A program made the position numbers and the translations under genes. 64,000 nt of DNA, taken from the NCBI GenBank assembly GCA_023442845.1, contig JAEZXC010000066.1, positions 1 to 64,000 on the forward strand. Reading direction: 5' to 3'. This document shows positions 1-8,856 of this stretch, in pieces. This DNA comes from Actinomycetes bacterium. GTDB lineage: Bacteria; Actinomycetota; Actinomycetes; Actinomycetales; Demequinaceae. The notes beneath the pieces were generated by a model. That model was not told where the DNA came from and did not search any database. It was given only the letters and a program-made list of their open reading frames with translations. How positions within the stretch are numbered: the stretch's first letter is position 1; each line of letters opens with the position of its first letter.

Positions 1-5
1 CGATC

Positions 6-503
6 TTAAGCTGCGTCGCGAGCGCCAAGCTCCCGGTCGATACGCAGCAGGCCAGCACCGTTGTCGCCAACAATCTCCAGGCGACCGATGATGCCACGCA
101 CGGTGTCTTCTTCCTCAATCTGCTCAACCACGAAGCTGTCCAGCAGCGGGCGGGAGTCGAGATCCCCCTCGCTATCAGCAAGCTTGCGGAGGTTACGGAT
201 AGATGCCGAAACCTTTTCTTCATGCTCTAGAGCGATGCGGAATGCATCGATTGCGGAAGTGACCTTCACCTCCGGTGCGTCGACGGCACCAATCTGCGGG
301 TGGTTGTCGCGAGCATCGAGGTGTGCGATGAACTGATTCGCGTGATCAACTTCCTCATCCGCCTGTGCACGCATCCACTCTGCCATGCCGGAGAGATCCA
401 GCAGATCCAGCTCGATTGCCAGCTGGCGGTAAACGTGGGAAGCGGTGAGCTCCATAGTGATCTGGTCGTTGAATGCCTTCTCAAGAGTATCTGTTAGTCG
501 CAT
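6..503 (-). CDS. ftn: Ferritin (iron storage)
   Basis: Non-heme ferritin of 165 residues, usual length for a bacterial ferritin; it oxidises Fe(II) and stores ferric iron in a 24-subunit cytoplasmic cage. The four-helix fold carries the ferroxidase residues: Glu18, Glu51-x-x-His54, Glu95 and Gln128, matching the FtnA-type site. I start at the ATG (complement of 501-503) that opens with MRLTDTLEKAF, because residues further upstream in the open frame have no ferritin similarity and lie across the divergent neighbouring gene. The promoter must lie in the 103-base AT-rich gap shared with the divergent RibD-like gene, which contains repeated CCCTTATAA motifs. Iron control is likely for this family, but no complete DtxR box is visible. 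Confidence 0.93.
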   Translation of the reverse strand: MRLTDTLEKAFNDQITMELTASHVYRQLAIELDLLDLSGMAEWMRAQADEEVDHANQFIAHLDARDNHPQIGAVDAPEVKVTSAIDAFRIALEHEEKVSASIRNLRKLADSEGDLDSRPLLDSFVVEQIEEEDTVRGIIGRLEIVGDNGAGLLRIDRELGARDAA

Positions 504-522
504 GCCACTACTATAAGTGGAA

Positions 523-561
523 CCCTTATAAATGACAACGATTATAATACTTCCCTTATAA
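523..561. promoter_or_regulatory. Two CCCTTATAA repeats between divergent ftn and RibD-like gene
   Basis: The nonamer CCCTTATAA occurs at 523-531 and again at 553-561, start-to-start 30 bases, close to three helical turns. The strip is much more AT-rich than the flanking genes. On the minus strand TTATAAGGG and TATAAT-like hexamers could serve as ftn -10 elements, so the repeats could be promoter parts rather than operators. Which of these holds cannot be decided from sequence alone. Confidence 0.35.
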
Positions 562-606
562 GCCAGGCCTTGCCTATTTTGCAATTGTCGGCTTAACCTC
601 AGCGGT

Positions 607-1419
607 ATGGCTACACTCACCTCCAGAAGCCCATCGACCGACGAAATTCTGCAGTTTCTTTCCCGACCTGCGCAAACGGCACATGATTCAGCAGCGTTGT
701 CCCTCGCCGCCTCCACCGTCACGGCCATCGCCGTCACCAGCTTGGACGGACGCGGCGCCGTCGAAGGCACCTCGGGCCAGCTTGGCAACGACACCGATGC
801 CACGGTTTTCAACACGCTTCGCGCGCTTGCCGACGTCGTTTTCGTTGGTACAGGCACCATTGCGTCCGAGGGGTACGGGCCAGTTGAGATACCGGAGTAC
901 CTAGAGGCCGTTCGACAGAAGCTAGGTCGCTCCGAGCACGTGGCGATGTCCACACTCTCGCGCTCGTTGGATTTAGATATAAAATCTGACTTTTTCGCGA
1001 ATGCAGAAGTCAATCCTCCGATAATCTTCACCCCGACTGAAGATATTTTTAATGATGAAGAAGCAAAGGCCGCTCACAAGAACAAAGCTAGAAAGATGGA
1101 GTCGGCCGGGGCTCGCGTCGTTAAGCTCCCTGACCCCTCGGTAAAAGCGGCGTTAGCATGGCTGGCTGAACATGGGTATCGAGACATTGTCGTAGAGGGT
1201 GGGCCGACGATATATCGAGAAACATTCAAAAACGGGTGCGTCGACGAACTGTTCCTGACATTGTCGCCGATGTGGGTGGGTAACGGCCCCCTGACTTTCG
1301 GCGAGAACGACCCTGATGAGGACTCGAACTCGACGACCCCGCAGGCTTTTGAAGTGCGGGATATCCTACGTTCCGACTCACACATCTTCCTACGCTATTC
1401 CCGCAGCTTCACCCAGTAG
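607..1419 (+). CDS. RibD C-terminal-domain reductase family protein
   Basis: Protein of 270 residues with the RibD C-terminal (dihydrofolate-reductase-like) fold, typical of the actinobacterial pyrimidine reductase family (Rv2671-like). Visible motifs are SLDGRGAV near residue 45, a GTGT segment near residue 82, and the VVEGGPTIY nucleotide-binding motif near residue 200. It lacks the N-terminal deaminase domain of true RibD. An NADPH-dependent reductase role is likely; Rv2671 is reported to be able to act as a dihydrofolate reductase, so substrate assignment to riboflavin synthesis is not safe. It sits 11 bases upstream of aftC on the same strand, as in mycobacteria. Confidence 0.85.
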   Translation: MATLTSRSPSTDEILQFLSRPAQTAHDSAALSLAASTVTAIAVTSLDGRGAVEGTSGQLGNDTDATVFNTLRALADVVFVGTGTIASEGYGPVEIPEYLEAVRQKLGRSEHVAMSTLSRSLDLDIKSDFFANAEVNPPIIFTPTEDIFNDEEAKAAHKNKARKMESAGARVVKLPDPSVKAALAWLAEHGYRDIVVEGGPTIYRETFKNGCVDELFLTLSPMWVGNGPLTFGENDPDEDSNSTTPQAFEVRDILRSDSHIFLRYSRSFTQ

Positions 1420-1430
1420 GGTGGAGTATT

Positions 1431-2819
1431 GTGAGTAAACCAAAAATCGACGTGAGCGCAAGCGCAACGGCATTAACGCAAACGTCCAAGGACACGCCAG
1501 AGACAAATTCGGTGGCTCCACGCCCTCTGTCTCGGCAGGTGTCGCGAGGACTCAGCGCTTTCTTGTGGCCTATCGCAGCTGTGGTGATTTTTCACCGCAC
1601 CTGGGTTTTGCCGAAAGACGTGTCTGGCACAGATGACTTTACGACGGTCTGGTCGGCAATTAATCGATTCGTATCGCAGGTACCCGTTTATTCGGAAGAC
1701 TACGTAACAGCCGATCCACACTATCTGTATTCCCCAGGCGCTACCCTACTTTTAGCCCCGATTGATTTGTTCGGCTCGCTTGAATCGGGCCGAATCTGGT
1801 TTGCGGTATTTCAGTCAGCTGCAATCATTGCGGCAATTGTGTTGCTACTCAGGTGGCTTGGTATTGCGCGCTCTGGCCCCATCATTCCAGCGTCGATAGC
1901 ACTGCTCTACCTCACGGAACCCGTTACCAACACCCTTGATTTTACGAACGTCAACGGTTCACTGTTCCTTGCATTAGTGCTATTTTTTATCGCACTGACC
2001 GAGCGACGCAATATCCTGGCCGGCCTGATTATCGGTATCGCAATCACTATCAAGCCCGTATTCTTGCCAATGCTGTTCCTACCGTTCATGCGCAGGCAGT
2101 TCTCTACGGTACTGACCAGTATCGGGGTGGTAATTGCAGCCAATGTCATCGCGTGGCCGCTCATGGTCCAACCACGTGACTACCTAGATATCACTATCCC
2201 CTACCTGGGAGTTGTCCGTGACTTTGCAAATGCTTCACTGACTGGGCAGCTTGTTTGGCTGGGTGCCCACCCGACACTGATCTTGCTGTGGCAAGTCTTT
2301 TTCGGCATTTTCGTCTTGGTATCTGTCGTGCTCCTTCTTCGCTGGCTCGAAAGGGATGAGAAATTCTGGATTGCTACGACTTCCGGAGTTCTCTTCACCG
2401 GCGCGTTCTTCCTTTCCAGCCTGGGACAGCAGTACTACTCGATGACACTCTTGCCAATGGTTCTCACCGTGCTTCGCCCATTGGTTTTGGCTCGCGACAA
2501 TGAAGGAAATATTGGTTCGACAGTCATGTTGAATTGGGGCGCAGGACTCGGAGTCGTATTCTGTTTCTTCTACGCCAATTGGTGGATTGATGAGGATGAC
2601 CTGTTTTTCCCGTGGTTCACGGTTGCAATCGGCGGTATTGGATGGGCCGTTCTTATTCTCTCCATCACGGCAGCACTCATTCGAATGACGATTGTAGATG
2701 CCGTCAATGGGCGTAGCTTTGCATCCGGCTTCAGCTGGCTGAGCGACTGGAAGATCGCAGGCAGGAAATCTAATCAGGAATCTGATCTCAAGTCTGAGGA
2801 GGCTATTCAGAATGGTTGA
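1431..2819 (+). CDS. aftC: Alpha-(1-3)-arabinofuranosyltransferase AftC (GT87)
   Basis: Polytopic membrane protein of 462 residues, about ten hydrophobic segments, family GT87 (GT-C fold, decaprenylphosphoryl sugar donor). AftC adds alpha-(1-3) branches to the arabinan of arabinogalactan and lipoarabinomannan on the outer face of the membrane. The first extracytoplasmic loop carries an acidic pair (GTDDF, about residue 64) where GT-C enzymes keep catalytic aspartates. The GTG start at 1431 follows a GGTGGAG ribosome-binding site. Placement between the RibD-like gene and msrB matches Rv2671-Rv2673-Rv2674, which is the main reason for choosing AftC over other GT87 mannosyltransferases. The gene implies an arabinan-containing mycolata cell wall. 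Confidence 0.8.
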   Translation: MSKPKIDVSASATALTQTSKDTPETNSVAPRPLSRQVSRGLSAFLWPIAAVVIFHRTWVLPKDVSGTDDFTTVWSAINRFVSQVPVYSEDYVTADPHYLYSPGATLLLAPIDLFGSLESGRIWFAVFQSAAIIAAIVLLLRWLGIARSGPIIPASIALLYLTEPVTNTLDFTNVNGSLFLALVLFFIALTERRNILAGLIIGIAITIKPVFLPMLFLPFMRRQFSTVLTSIGVVIAANVIAWPLMVQPRDYLDITIPYLGVVRDFANASLTGQLVWLGAHPTLILLWQVFFGIFVLVSVVLLLRWLERDEKFWIATTSGVLFTGAFFLSSLGQQYYSMTLLPMVLTVLRPLVLARDNEGNIGSTVMLNWGAGLGVVFCFFYANWWIDEDDLFFPWFTVAIGGIGWAVLILSITAALIRMTIVDAVNGRSFASGFSWLSDWKIAGRKSNQESDLKSEEAIQNG

Positions 2820-3237
2820 TTCGCATAACGAAGACTGGAATCTGAGCGAAGAAGAATGGCGCGAACGCCTCAGTGCCGCGGAGTACCAGGTTTTGCGTCA
2901 GGCAGGTACTGAACGCGCCTTCACCGGTGAGTACACCGATACTAAAACTCAAGGTGTCTACCGCTGCCGGGCTTGTGGTTACGAGCTGTTTCGGTCGAAC
3001 GAGAAGTTCGAATCTCACTGCGGTTGGCCATCCTTCTTCTCTCCACTAGCTGGAGACCGGATTATTGAGCGCCAAGACACGAGCCTCGGTATGGTCCGTA
3101 CCGAAGTGCTGTGCAGTCGTTGCAAGTCTCACCTCGGCCACGTCTTTGAGGGTGAGGGATACAATACTCCGACCGACCTGCGTTATTGCATCAATTCAAT
3201 TTCACTCACGCTGGAACCGGACAAGACGGCTGAATAA
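2812..3237 (+). CDS. msrB: Peptide-methionine (R)-S-oxide reductase MsrB
   Basis: MsrB of 141 residues, full length for the single-domain enzyme; reduces methionine-R-sulfoxide in damaged proteins. Two zinc-binding CxxC motifs are visible (CRAC near residue 50 and CSRC near residue 102), together with the GWPSF segment, the SHLGHVF segment and the catalytic cysteine in RYCINSISL near the C terminus. The ATG overlaps the end of aftC by 8 bases, so the two are probably co-transcribed. A strong hairpin follows the stop codon. Confidence 0.95.
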   Translation: MVDSHNEDWNLSEEEWRERLSAAEYQVLRQAGTERAFTGEYTDTKTQGVYRCRACGYELFRSNEKFESHCGWPSFFSPLAGDRIIERQDTSLGMVRTEVLCSRCKSHLGHVFEGEGYNTPTDLRYCINSISLTLEPDKTAE

Positions 3238-3251
3238 CTAGATAAAGAAGT

Positions 3252-3302
3252 AGCGCCGCTGGTCAAAATCCCGTCAGTTACCGGGCCTTGACCAGCGGCG
3301 CT
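3252..3302 (-). terminator. Strong hairpin terminator between convergent msrB and hemQ
   Basis: Perfect 15-bp inverted repeat, AGCGCCGCTGGTCAA (3252-3266) against TTGACCAGCGGCGCT (3288-3302), with a short inner CCCG/CGGG pairing. On the minus strand it is followed by a T-rich tail (ACTTCTTTATC), so it fits best as the end of the heme operon; on the plus strand the T tract is poor, though the stem may act in both directions. Confidence 0.75.
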
Positions 3303-3328
3303 GCTGATTCACTCGTAGATCGCGCAGA

Positions 3329-4027
3329 CTACGGCAGAACGGTGATAATCTCCGCAATGTCATCGACGCGACGGCCCGTGTGGAACGGAATCTCTTCGCG
3401 GACGTGCAGACGAGCCTCGGTGTAACGCATCTTCCACATCAAGTCCACAATGCGGTCGAGCTCCGGCCCCTCGAATGCAAGGATCCACTCGTAGTCGCCG
3501 AGTGCGAACGCCGGGACAGTATTGGCGCGCACATCCGGGTAGTCACGACCGGCCATACCGTGTTCAGCAAGGATACGTCGACGCTCGGTCGGCTCCAGCA
3601 GGTACCAGTCGTAGGAACGGACGAACGGGTAAACCGCAATCCATCGTCCCGGCTCTTCACCCATGATGAACGACGGCAGGTGCGACTTGTTGAACTCAGC
3701 TGGACGGTGCAGTGCAGCGTTCGACCAGTGCGGAGTGGATGCCTGGCCCAGCGGAGTCTCGCGCAGGAAGGCGTTGTAGAACGCCTGCAGATCTTCCAGC
3801 TTCTCTGCGTGAATCCAGAACATGAAGTCAGCTTCAGCACGCATGGCCGAAACATCGTAGAAACCACGGATGGTCAAATCAGTGTCTTCGTAACGAGCCA
3901 GGAATTCCTTGGTCTTAGCCACTGCCTCTTCGCGGTTATCACCGAGTGCACCTGGGGTCACCTTGAAGGCAGACCACATGGTGTAGCGGATGGTGTCATT
4001 GAGCTTCTTGAAATCGAGCTTGGTCAT
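3329..4027 (-). CDS. hemQ: Coproheme decarboxylase HemQ (ChdC)
   Basis: Chlorite-dismutase-fold protein of 232 residues, the actinobacterial HemQ/ChdC type. It decarboxylates two propionates of coproheme III with peroxide to give heme b, the last step of the coproporphyrin-dependent pathway. The conserved [12 protein letters not shown] segment contains the catalytic tyrosine region, followed by the [11 protein letters not shown] loop and the C-terminal hexapeptide region of the dimeric fold. Start ATG at 4027 has a good AGGAGATAACTA ribosome-binding site. It is the third gene of the minus-strand hemE-hemY-hemQ cluster. Confidence 0.93.
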   Translation of the reverse strand: MTKLDFKKLNDTIRYTMWSAFKVTPGALGDNREEAVAKTKEFLARYEDTDLTIRGFYDVSAMRAEADFMFWIHAEKLEDLQAFYNAFLRETPLGQASTPHWSNAALHRPAEFNKSHLPSFIMGEEPGRWIAVYPFVRSYDWYLLEPTERRRILAEHGMAGRDYPDVRANTVPAFALGDYEWILAFEGPELDRIVDLMWKMRYTEARLHVREEIPFHTGRRVDDIAEIITVLP

Positions 4028-4111
4028 TAGTTATCTCCTAGTTCGGTTGAAAGGTTTGTTTACAAACGATGGGTCAGCGCCAGTTTCGTACTCAGCACCA
4101 ATCTCGCAGCT

Positions 4112-5590
4112 TTATGCTATCTCCGCAGCAATCTTGCTGGCCGCAGCCTTGGCGTTGGAAATACATTCCGGAATGCCCGGGCCACTGAGCCATGCCCCTG
4201 TTGCTGCAAGCTTAGGCACCTCGTCCAACTCCTGGCGAGCAAAATCCATCAGGCCTCCATGCCCCATATCGAAGCGTGGAATCCCCGCCCACCAACGCTG
4301 GACGAAAACCGCTGTCGGTTCGGCATCAAATCCAGTCGCCTTAGCCAAATCCGCCTTTGCCCTGGCAATCAGGTCATCGTCGCTGCGATGCACGTGCGAG
4401 TCATCATCAAAACGGCCGAAGCTCGCCCTCACAACGGCACCGTAGCGCTCACCAATATGTGGCCACTTCCGGGACGACACTGTGAAAGCTTTCGCGGACA
4501 GGTCCGCACCAATCTCGCACAACACGCCGTTGATCTCCGGCAGTCCTTCCGACGAGTCGAAACACATACCGACCACCGCCGAGTTCGACGTGTCTACCCC
4601 ACCGATGAGCTCAGCCGCCTCTGGCGCAAGATTGCTCAACAGCTCCGATGTGGTTGCAGAAGGTGCTGCCAGCACAACACCGTCGACGTCGATAGTGCTA
4701 ACGCTCGTGCCGCTTTCCGACGGCGCTTCCACTGTCACCTCAAAGCCACTGTCATGCTGCCGCAGACCGGTAGCGTTCGTCGACAAGAGGAGTTCGGCTC
4801 CCGATTCGTCGACAAGCGTGTTGTAGAGAACCTCGAAGCCATCGCGGAACGTTTGGAAGACCACCGGTCGCTTCGCCTTCGTCGAGTCTGTCGCAGCCTC
4901 ACTGCTCAGACGCGCCTGCTGCGCCTGCTTACGTGCTTCCAGAACGCGCTGGACAGCGCCGGTGAGGCTGACATGATCACCGACACTGGCCATTTCATCA
5001 AGCGCTGCCGCCAGCTGTGGGATGGTCGCACGCAGGCCAAGGTCGTATGCGGTGGTTGAGTAGACGCCCCCGAGCAGCGGGGAGACGATGCGGTCGACGA
5101 CTTCCTCACCGAGCCGCGCCGCGACCAGCTGGCCGACGTTCATGTCGTCTCCCAGTACCCAGTGCAAGGCTGGAGTGAGCTCGGGGTTCGACTCGGCATC
5201 AATCTTGGCGAGGGTGGCCTCGCTGAGGAGATAGTCCAACCCTTCTGAGCTTCCTGGAATACCGGTGACCGTGTTACGCGGAAGGTCCTTGAGTTCACCG
5301 CCAATGTAGAGCTTGGAAGGCAGCCCCGAAGGGGCGACTAGCTGATCTGCCAAACCGAGTTCCTTGAAAAACTCGGTGGCATCGTGACGGAACGCCAGAT
5401 ACGCCTCAGCGCCCGCTTCGAGAGGGCCGTTAGCTCCTGGTCGAGTCTTCAGCTTGCCACCAACCTGTGCACTGGACTCGATGACAAATATTCTTGCGGC
5501 GGGTCCGAGCTTTTTACGCAACTCATACGCTGCGGTCAGGCCGGAGATACCGCCACCTACGACGGCAATGGTAGAAGGTTGTGCAACCAC
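4112..5590 (-). CDS. hemY: Coproporphyrinogen III / protoporphyrinogen oxidase HemY (CgoX)
   Basis: FAD-dependent oxidase of 492 residues. The N terminus opens with the dinucleotide-binding signature VVGGGISGLTAAYEL, and a C-terminal FAD-contact region ends near GAWLSGPGIPECI. In Actinobacteria this enzyme oxidises coproporphyrinogen III to coproporphyrin III, feeding HemH and then HemQ, and its location next to hemQ supports CgoX activity over classical protoporphyrinogen oxidase activity. The start is a GTG at 5590; an alternative start very close downstream would remove the beginning of the FAD motif and is unlikely. It follows hemE by 105 bases on the same strand. Confidence 0.93.
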   Translation of the reverse strand: MVAQPSTIAVVGGGISGLTAAYELRKKLGPAARIFVIESSAQVGGKLKTRPGANGPLEAGAEAYLAFRHDATEFFKELGLADQLVAPSGLPSKLYIGGELKDLPRNTVTGIPGSSEGLDYLLSEATLAKIDAESNPELTPALHWVLGDDMNVGQLVAARLGEEVVDRIVSPLLGGVYSTTAYDLGLRATIPQLAAALDEMASVGDHVSLTGAVQRVLEARKQAQQARLSSEAATDSTKAKRPVVFQTFRDGFEVLYNTLVDESGAELLLSTNATGLRQHDSGFEVTVEAPSESGTSVSTIDVDGVVLAAPSATTSELLSNLAPEAAELIGGVDTSNSAVVGMCFDSSEGLPEINGVLCEIGADLSAKAFTVSSRKWPHIGERYGAVVRASFGRFDDDSHVHRSDDDLIARAKADLAKATGFDAEPTAVFVQRWWAGIPRFDMGHGGLMDFARQELDEVPKLAATGAWLSGPGIPECISNAKAAASKIAAEIA

Positions 5591-5695
5591 GGTATTTCGT
5601 ACGCTTTCTCTATGCCCGCGCCGCTAGCGGGCACGGTCGATAAGACTTGTAGGAAATTAGCTAGTGCGTGTTTTACACGCCTGTTGCGTCGGCTT

Positions 5696-6805
5696 TTACG
5701 TTGCGTGAATGATCTCAACAGCGCGCGTAATCGCGTCGGCATCGGTATTCGGTAGCACCCCGTGACCCAAGTTGAAGATATGTCCACGGGCGTCACCACG
5801 CTTAATTGCACGGTCCGCCTCAGAGCAGATGCGCTGAATCTCTTGGGTCATTGCATCTTCACCGGCAAAGAGAATCGCCGGGTCAAGGTTGCCCTGCAAT
5901 GCAAGGCTGTTTTGCGCCGGGTCTGCGCCTCGGTGAACGTCGGAAAGCGTGGCACGAATGCGGTTGGCAGCAACGTCCAGTGGCACACGCCAGTCGACGC
6001 CCATGACTTCTGGGCCGGCTTCAGCCATCGCACCGAGAAGCTCTCCGGTCCCCACACCGAAGTGGATGCGCGGAATGCCGGCGTCGGCGACGGCCTGGAA
6101 GATTTCCTTCGAGTACGGCAACACAAAGCGGCGGTAGTCGCGCTCGGTGAGATAGCCAGCCCAGGAGTCGAAGAGCTGAATAGCGTCCACACCAGCACCA
6201 ATCTGCGCACGCAGGAAAGCAATCACCATCGGAGTGATTTTCTGCATCAGGTGATCCCACAATTCAGGGTCCGAGTGCATCAGCGCCTTAGTGCGCTCGT
6301 GATTGCGGGATGGACCGCCTTCAATCAGGTACGACGCCAAGGTGAACGGTGCACCGGCGAAACCAATGAGTGCCTGGGTATCAGTCAGCTCTTGCAGAAT
6401 GAGGCCGATACCCTCGGCCACCGGAGCGAGTTGCTCTTCCGTGACTTCCGGTAGAGCCTTGATGTCTGCTTCCGAGCGCACCGGAGTATCCATTACTGGA
6501 CCGCGGCCAGGAACAATATCCAAGTTGACACCCGCGGCCTTCAGCGGCACGACGATATCGGAAAAAAGAATCGCAGCATCAACGTCGTGCCTACGTACCG
6601 GCTGCATAGTAATCTCAGCGAGCAGTTCCGGACGGAAGCAGGAGTCCAACATACCGATGTCCTTGCGCACCTCACGGTACTCAGGCAGTGAACGACCGGC
6701 TTGCCGCATAAACCACACCGGGCGGCGCGAAGGAGTTCGACCGTAAGCTGCATCAAGAATCGGGGCATCAGTCAAAGTGCGACGATTGTTCATACGGACA
6801 ATCAT
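5696..6805 (-). CDS. hemE: Uroporphyrinogen decarboxylase HemE
   Basis: Cytosolic enzyme of 369 residues converting uroporphyrinogen III to coproporphyrinogen III. The family signatures are intact: RPVWFMRQAGRSLPEYR near residue 28 to 44, the FSDIVVPL segment with the catalytic aspartate, and GFAGAPFTLASYLIEG. The first ATG (6805) is preceded by AAGG at about 10 bases and is preferred over the second ATG four codons later. It leads the hemE-hemY-hemQ cluster and diverges from the DUF3000 gene across 134 bases. Confidence 0.96.
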   Translation of the reverse strand: MIVRMNNRRTLTDAPILDAAYGRTPSRRPVWFMRQAGRSLPEYREVRKDIGMLDSCFRPELLAEITMQPVRRHDVDAAILFSDIVVPLKAAGVNLDIVPGRGPVMDTPVRSEADIKALPEVTEEQLAPVAEGIGLILQELTDTQALIGFAGAPFTLASYLIEGGPSRNHERTKALMHSDPELWDHLMQKITPMVIAFLRAQIGAGVDAIQLFDSWAGYLTERDYRRFVLPYSKEIFQAVADAGIPRIHFGVGTGELLGAMAEAGPEVMGVDWRVPLDVAANRIRATLSDVHRGADPAQNSLALQGNLDPAILFAGEDAMTQEIQRICSEADRAIKRGDARGHIFNLGHGVLPNTDADAITRAVEIIHAT

Positions 6806-6939
6806 GCCCCACTTACCTTAGAAATAAATGTGTGGGGTACTAAGAACAGGGAAATCGCTCGCCCTGCCGTGCGTTTTCGACGAACCGCTTGGTCGCTTTC
6901 CGCTCTTTTCGGCGCGCCTCCCACTAATGCAAGCGTCAT

Positions 6940-7530
6940 ATGGCTAAGTTCAGGCGCGTGAATGGAACCGATTCAACGCCACAGAACTTCCGCGCCGCGG
7001 TCGAGTCAATGCACTCTGCTGAACTGCGACCTGAGATTGCTCTGGGCACCGTTCGGCCACCGCAGAAGCTGGCACCGTTTAGCCACGCTGTCTCGCTTGA
7101 GGTCACGCAGCCCGAAGCTGATATTGTCCCTGAGTCCTCGGACGATGATGCCTTTGGTCGCTTAATTTTGCTCCATGACCCCCGCAGTGAGGAAACCTGG
7201 GACGGTGACATGCGCTTGGTTGCATACATCCAGGCAGATATGGATGCCTCCCTCGCGGAAGATCCGCTCCTTCCCCAGGTTGCCTGGCAATGGCTCACCG
7301 AAGCTCTGGCTGAAAACAACGCCGAACTGTCGAACTTGGGTGGCACGGTGACAACTACGAACTCTGTCCGCTACGGCGAGATTGGCGGCAAGCCACAGGC
7401 CTTTCAATTAGAAATGCGCGCGTCGTGGACTGCTCGTGGCACCGACCTGCGCACTCACGTTGAATCCTTCGCTCAGGTACTAGCGAACGTCGCTGGTCTG
7501 CCACCCGTCGGCGTATCCCTGCTGGGCTGA
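6940..7530 (+). CDS. DUF3000 domain protein (first copy)
   Basis: Protein of 196 residues of the actinobacterial DUF3000 family, no known biochemical function. Family features seen are the FRAAVESM start, the central FGRLILLHDPRSEETWDG segment and the C-terminal LANVAGLPPVGVSLLG. It lies 24 bases upstream of the RNase D gene on the same strand, the conserved arrangement (Rv2680-Rv2681), so co-expression is likely. A second, diverged member of the same family occurs at 50,521-51,075 in the other half of the window. Confidence 0.9.
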   Translation: MAKFRRVNGTDSTPQNFRAAVESMHSAELRPEIALGTVRPPQKLAPFSHAVSLEVTQPEADIVPESSDDDAFGRLILLHDPRSEETWDGDMRLVAYIQADMDASLAEDPLLPQVAWQWLTEALAENNAELSNLGGTVTTTNSVRYGEIGGKPQAFQLEMRASWTARGTDLRTHVESFAQVLANVAGLPPVGVSLLG

Positions 7531-7554
7531 TACCGACGACCGAAGAGGCGTGCG

Positions 7555-8856
7555 ATGAGCTCCGACGTGGAAACTAGTCCCGACGTAGAAGTAAGACTTG
7601 CCCCAGCCGAGGGAACTCCACGCGTGCTTTCCGCCATCGACGACATTGTTGACGCCGGTGAGCAGCTGGCCAAAGGACACGGTTGGCTCGCGGTCGATAC
7701 TGAACGAGCTTCGGCATATCGCTACGACGACCGCGCCTTCCTCCTTCAATTTCGCCGCCGTGGAGCGGGCACCTTTCTCATCGATCCCGAAGACGGCCGC
7801 AAGGCGATGGCCGTTTTCGGTTCCTCAGTCAACGACCTGACCTGGATCATTCACGCAGCTCATTCTGACCTTCCCTGCCTCGCGGCTCTGGGCCTCTACC
7901 CCACCAAAGTCATTGACACTGAGCTGGCCGGCCGCCTTCTCGGCCTGGAACGAGTCAATTTAGCAGCTCTGACAGAACGACTCCTCGGAGTTGGACTTGC
8001 CAAAGGGCACGGTCGAGAGGATTGGTCTACTCGTCCACTGCCGGCGGATTGGCTGGACTACGCGGCCCTGGATGTCGAGCTGCTCATCGAACTCGCCGAG
8101 GTTCTTTGTCAGGCGCTGACTGAGCTCGACCGTTTGGAATGGCTGGAACAGGAATGCGAACGCGAACTAGCTCTAAACCGTAAATACCTCGATGGTCTGC
8201 ACGTCGGATACTCGTGGCAGGGGCTCAAAGGGATTGGGAAGCTGCGCACTCCCGAACAACTTCACGTCGCCCGTGCACTGTGGACTGAGCGTGACGAAAT
8301 CGCGCAGCGCCGTGATGTCTCCCCAACACACGTCATGGGTCACAGCGTTCTACGTACAATCGCAGAACAACTCCCCGGTACGCAGCGTGAGCTGACTGCA
8401 ATCCGTGGATTTCCACGTCGCCGTCGCGGTGCTGCGGACGCTTGGTTGAAGGTCGTTAATGAAGCCCGTCAGGAACCCAGGTCGTCATGGCCGAAGCCCC
8501 AGAAGCAGGCTCCCAACGAAATGCCCCACTTTCGACATTGGGCTGAGCATGCCCCACAAGCCGTCGAGATTTTCGAAACCACGCGAGACTGCATCGACAA
8601 CGTCTGTGCCCAAATACACCTGCGCAAAGACACACTCATCACTTCCGCGCAGACACGTGAACTGGTTTGGTGGATTCACAGTCGCGCAGTCGGCTCATTC
8701 GTTTTCCGCCACCACGACAACTACGCTGGCGGCCTGCCAGCCGTTACCGAAATCTCCGCTCACCTCAGGGAACAGGGTTTCCGCCCATGGCAGGCACATT
8801 TGCTTGCCGACGTGATTGGCGCCAACGTTCTTGCGCCCATGCGGCAGCCACTCTAG
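7555..8856 (+). CDS. rnd: RNase D family 3'-5' exonuclease with HRDC domain (first copy)
   Basis: Protein of 433 residues: DEDDy exonuclease domain (about residues 35-200), HRDC domain (about 220-300) and an actinobacterial C-terminal extension. Catalytic acidic motifs are visible: AVDTERAS (ExoI), IIHAAHSDLPCL (ExoII) and DYAALDVELLIELAEVL (ExoIII, with the preceding tyrosine). Expected role is 3' trimming of tRNA and other structured RNA precursors. The start ATG at 7555 follows GAAGAGG. The stop codon abuts the stop of the convergent TRAM methyltransferase. Confidence 0.92.
   Translation: MSSDVETSPDVEVRLAPAEGTPRVLSAIDDIVDAGEQLAKGHGWLAVDTERASAYRYDDRAFLLQFRRRGAGTFLIDPEDGRKAMAVFGSSVNDLTWIIHAAHSDLPCLAALGLYPTKVIDTELAGRLLGLERVNLAALTERLLGVGLAKGHGREDWSTRPLPADWLDYAALDVELLIELAEVLCQALTELDRLEWLEQECERELALNRKYLDGLHVGYSWQGLKGIGKLRTPEQLHVARALWTERDEIAQRRDVSPTHVMGHSVLRTIAEQLPGTQRELTAIRGFPRRRRGAADAWLKVVNEARQEPRSSWPKPQKQAPNEMPHFRHWAEHAPQAVEIFETTRDCIDNVCAQIHLRKDTLITSAQTRELVWWIHSRAVGSFVFRHHDNYAGGLPAVTEISAHLREQGFRPWQAHLLADVIGANVLAPMRQPL

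Noticed and set aside
590..601. DtxR-type iron box upstream of ftn
   Set aside because: Only one half (GGCTTAACCTCA) resembles the consensus; the second half of the palindrome is absent.
5614..5632. GCCCGC/GCGGGC hairpin between hemE and hemY as a terminator
   Set aside because: Stem is only six bp and no T-run follows on the minus strand.
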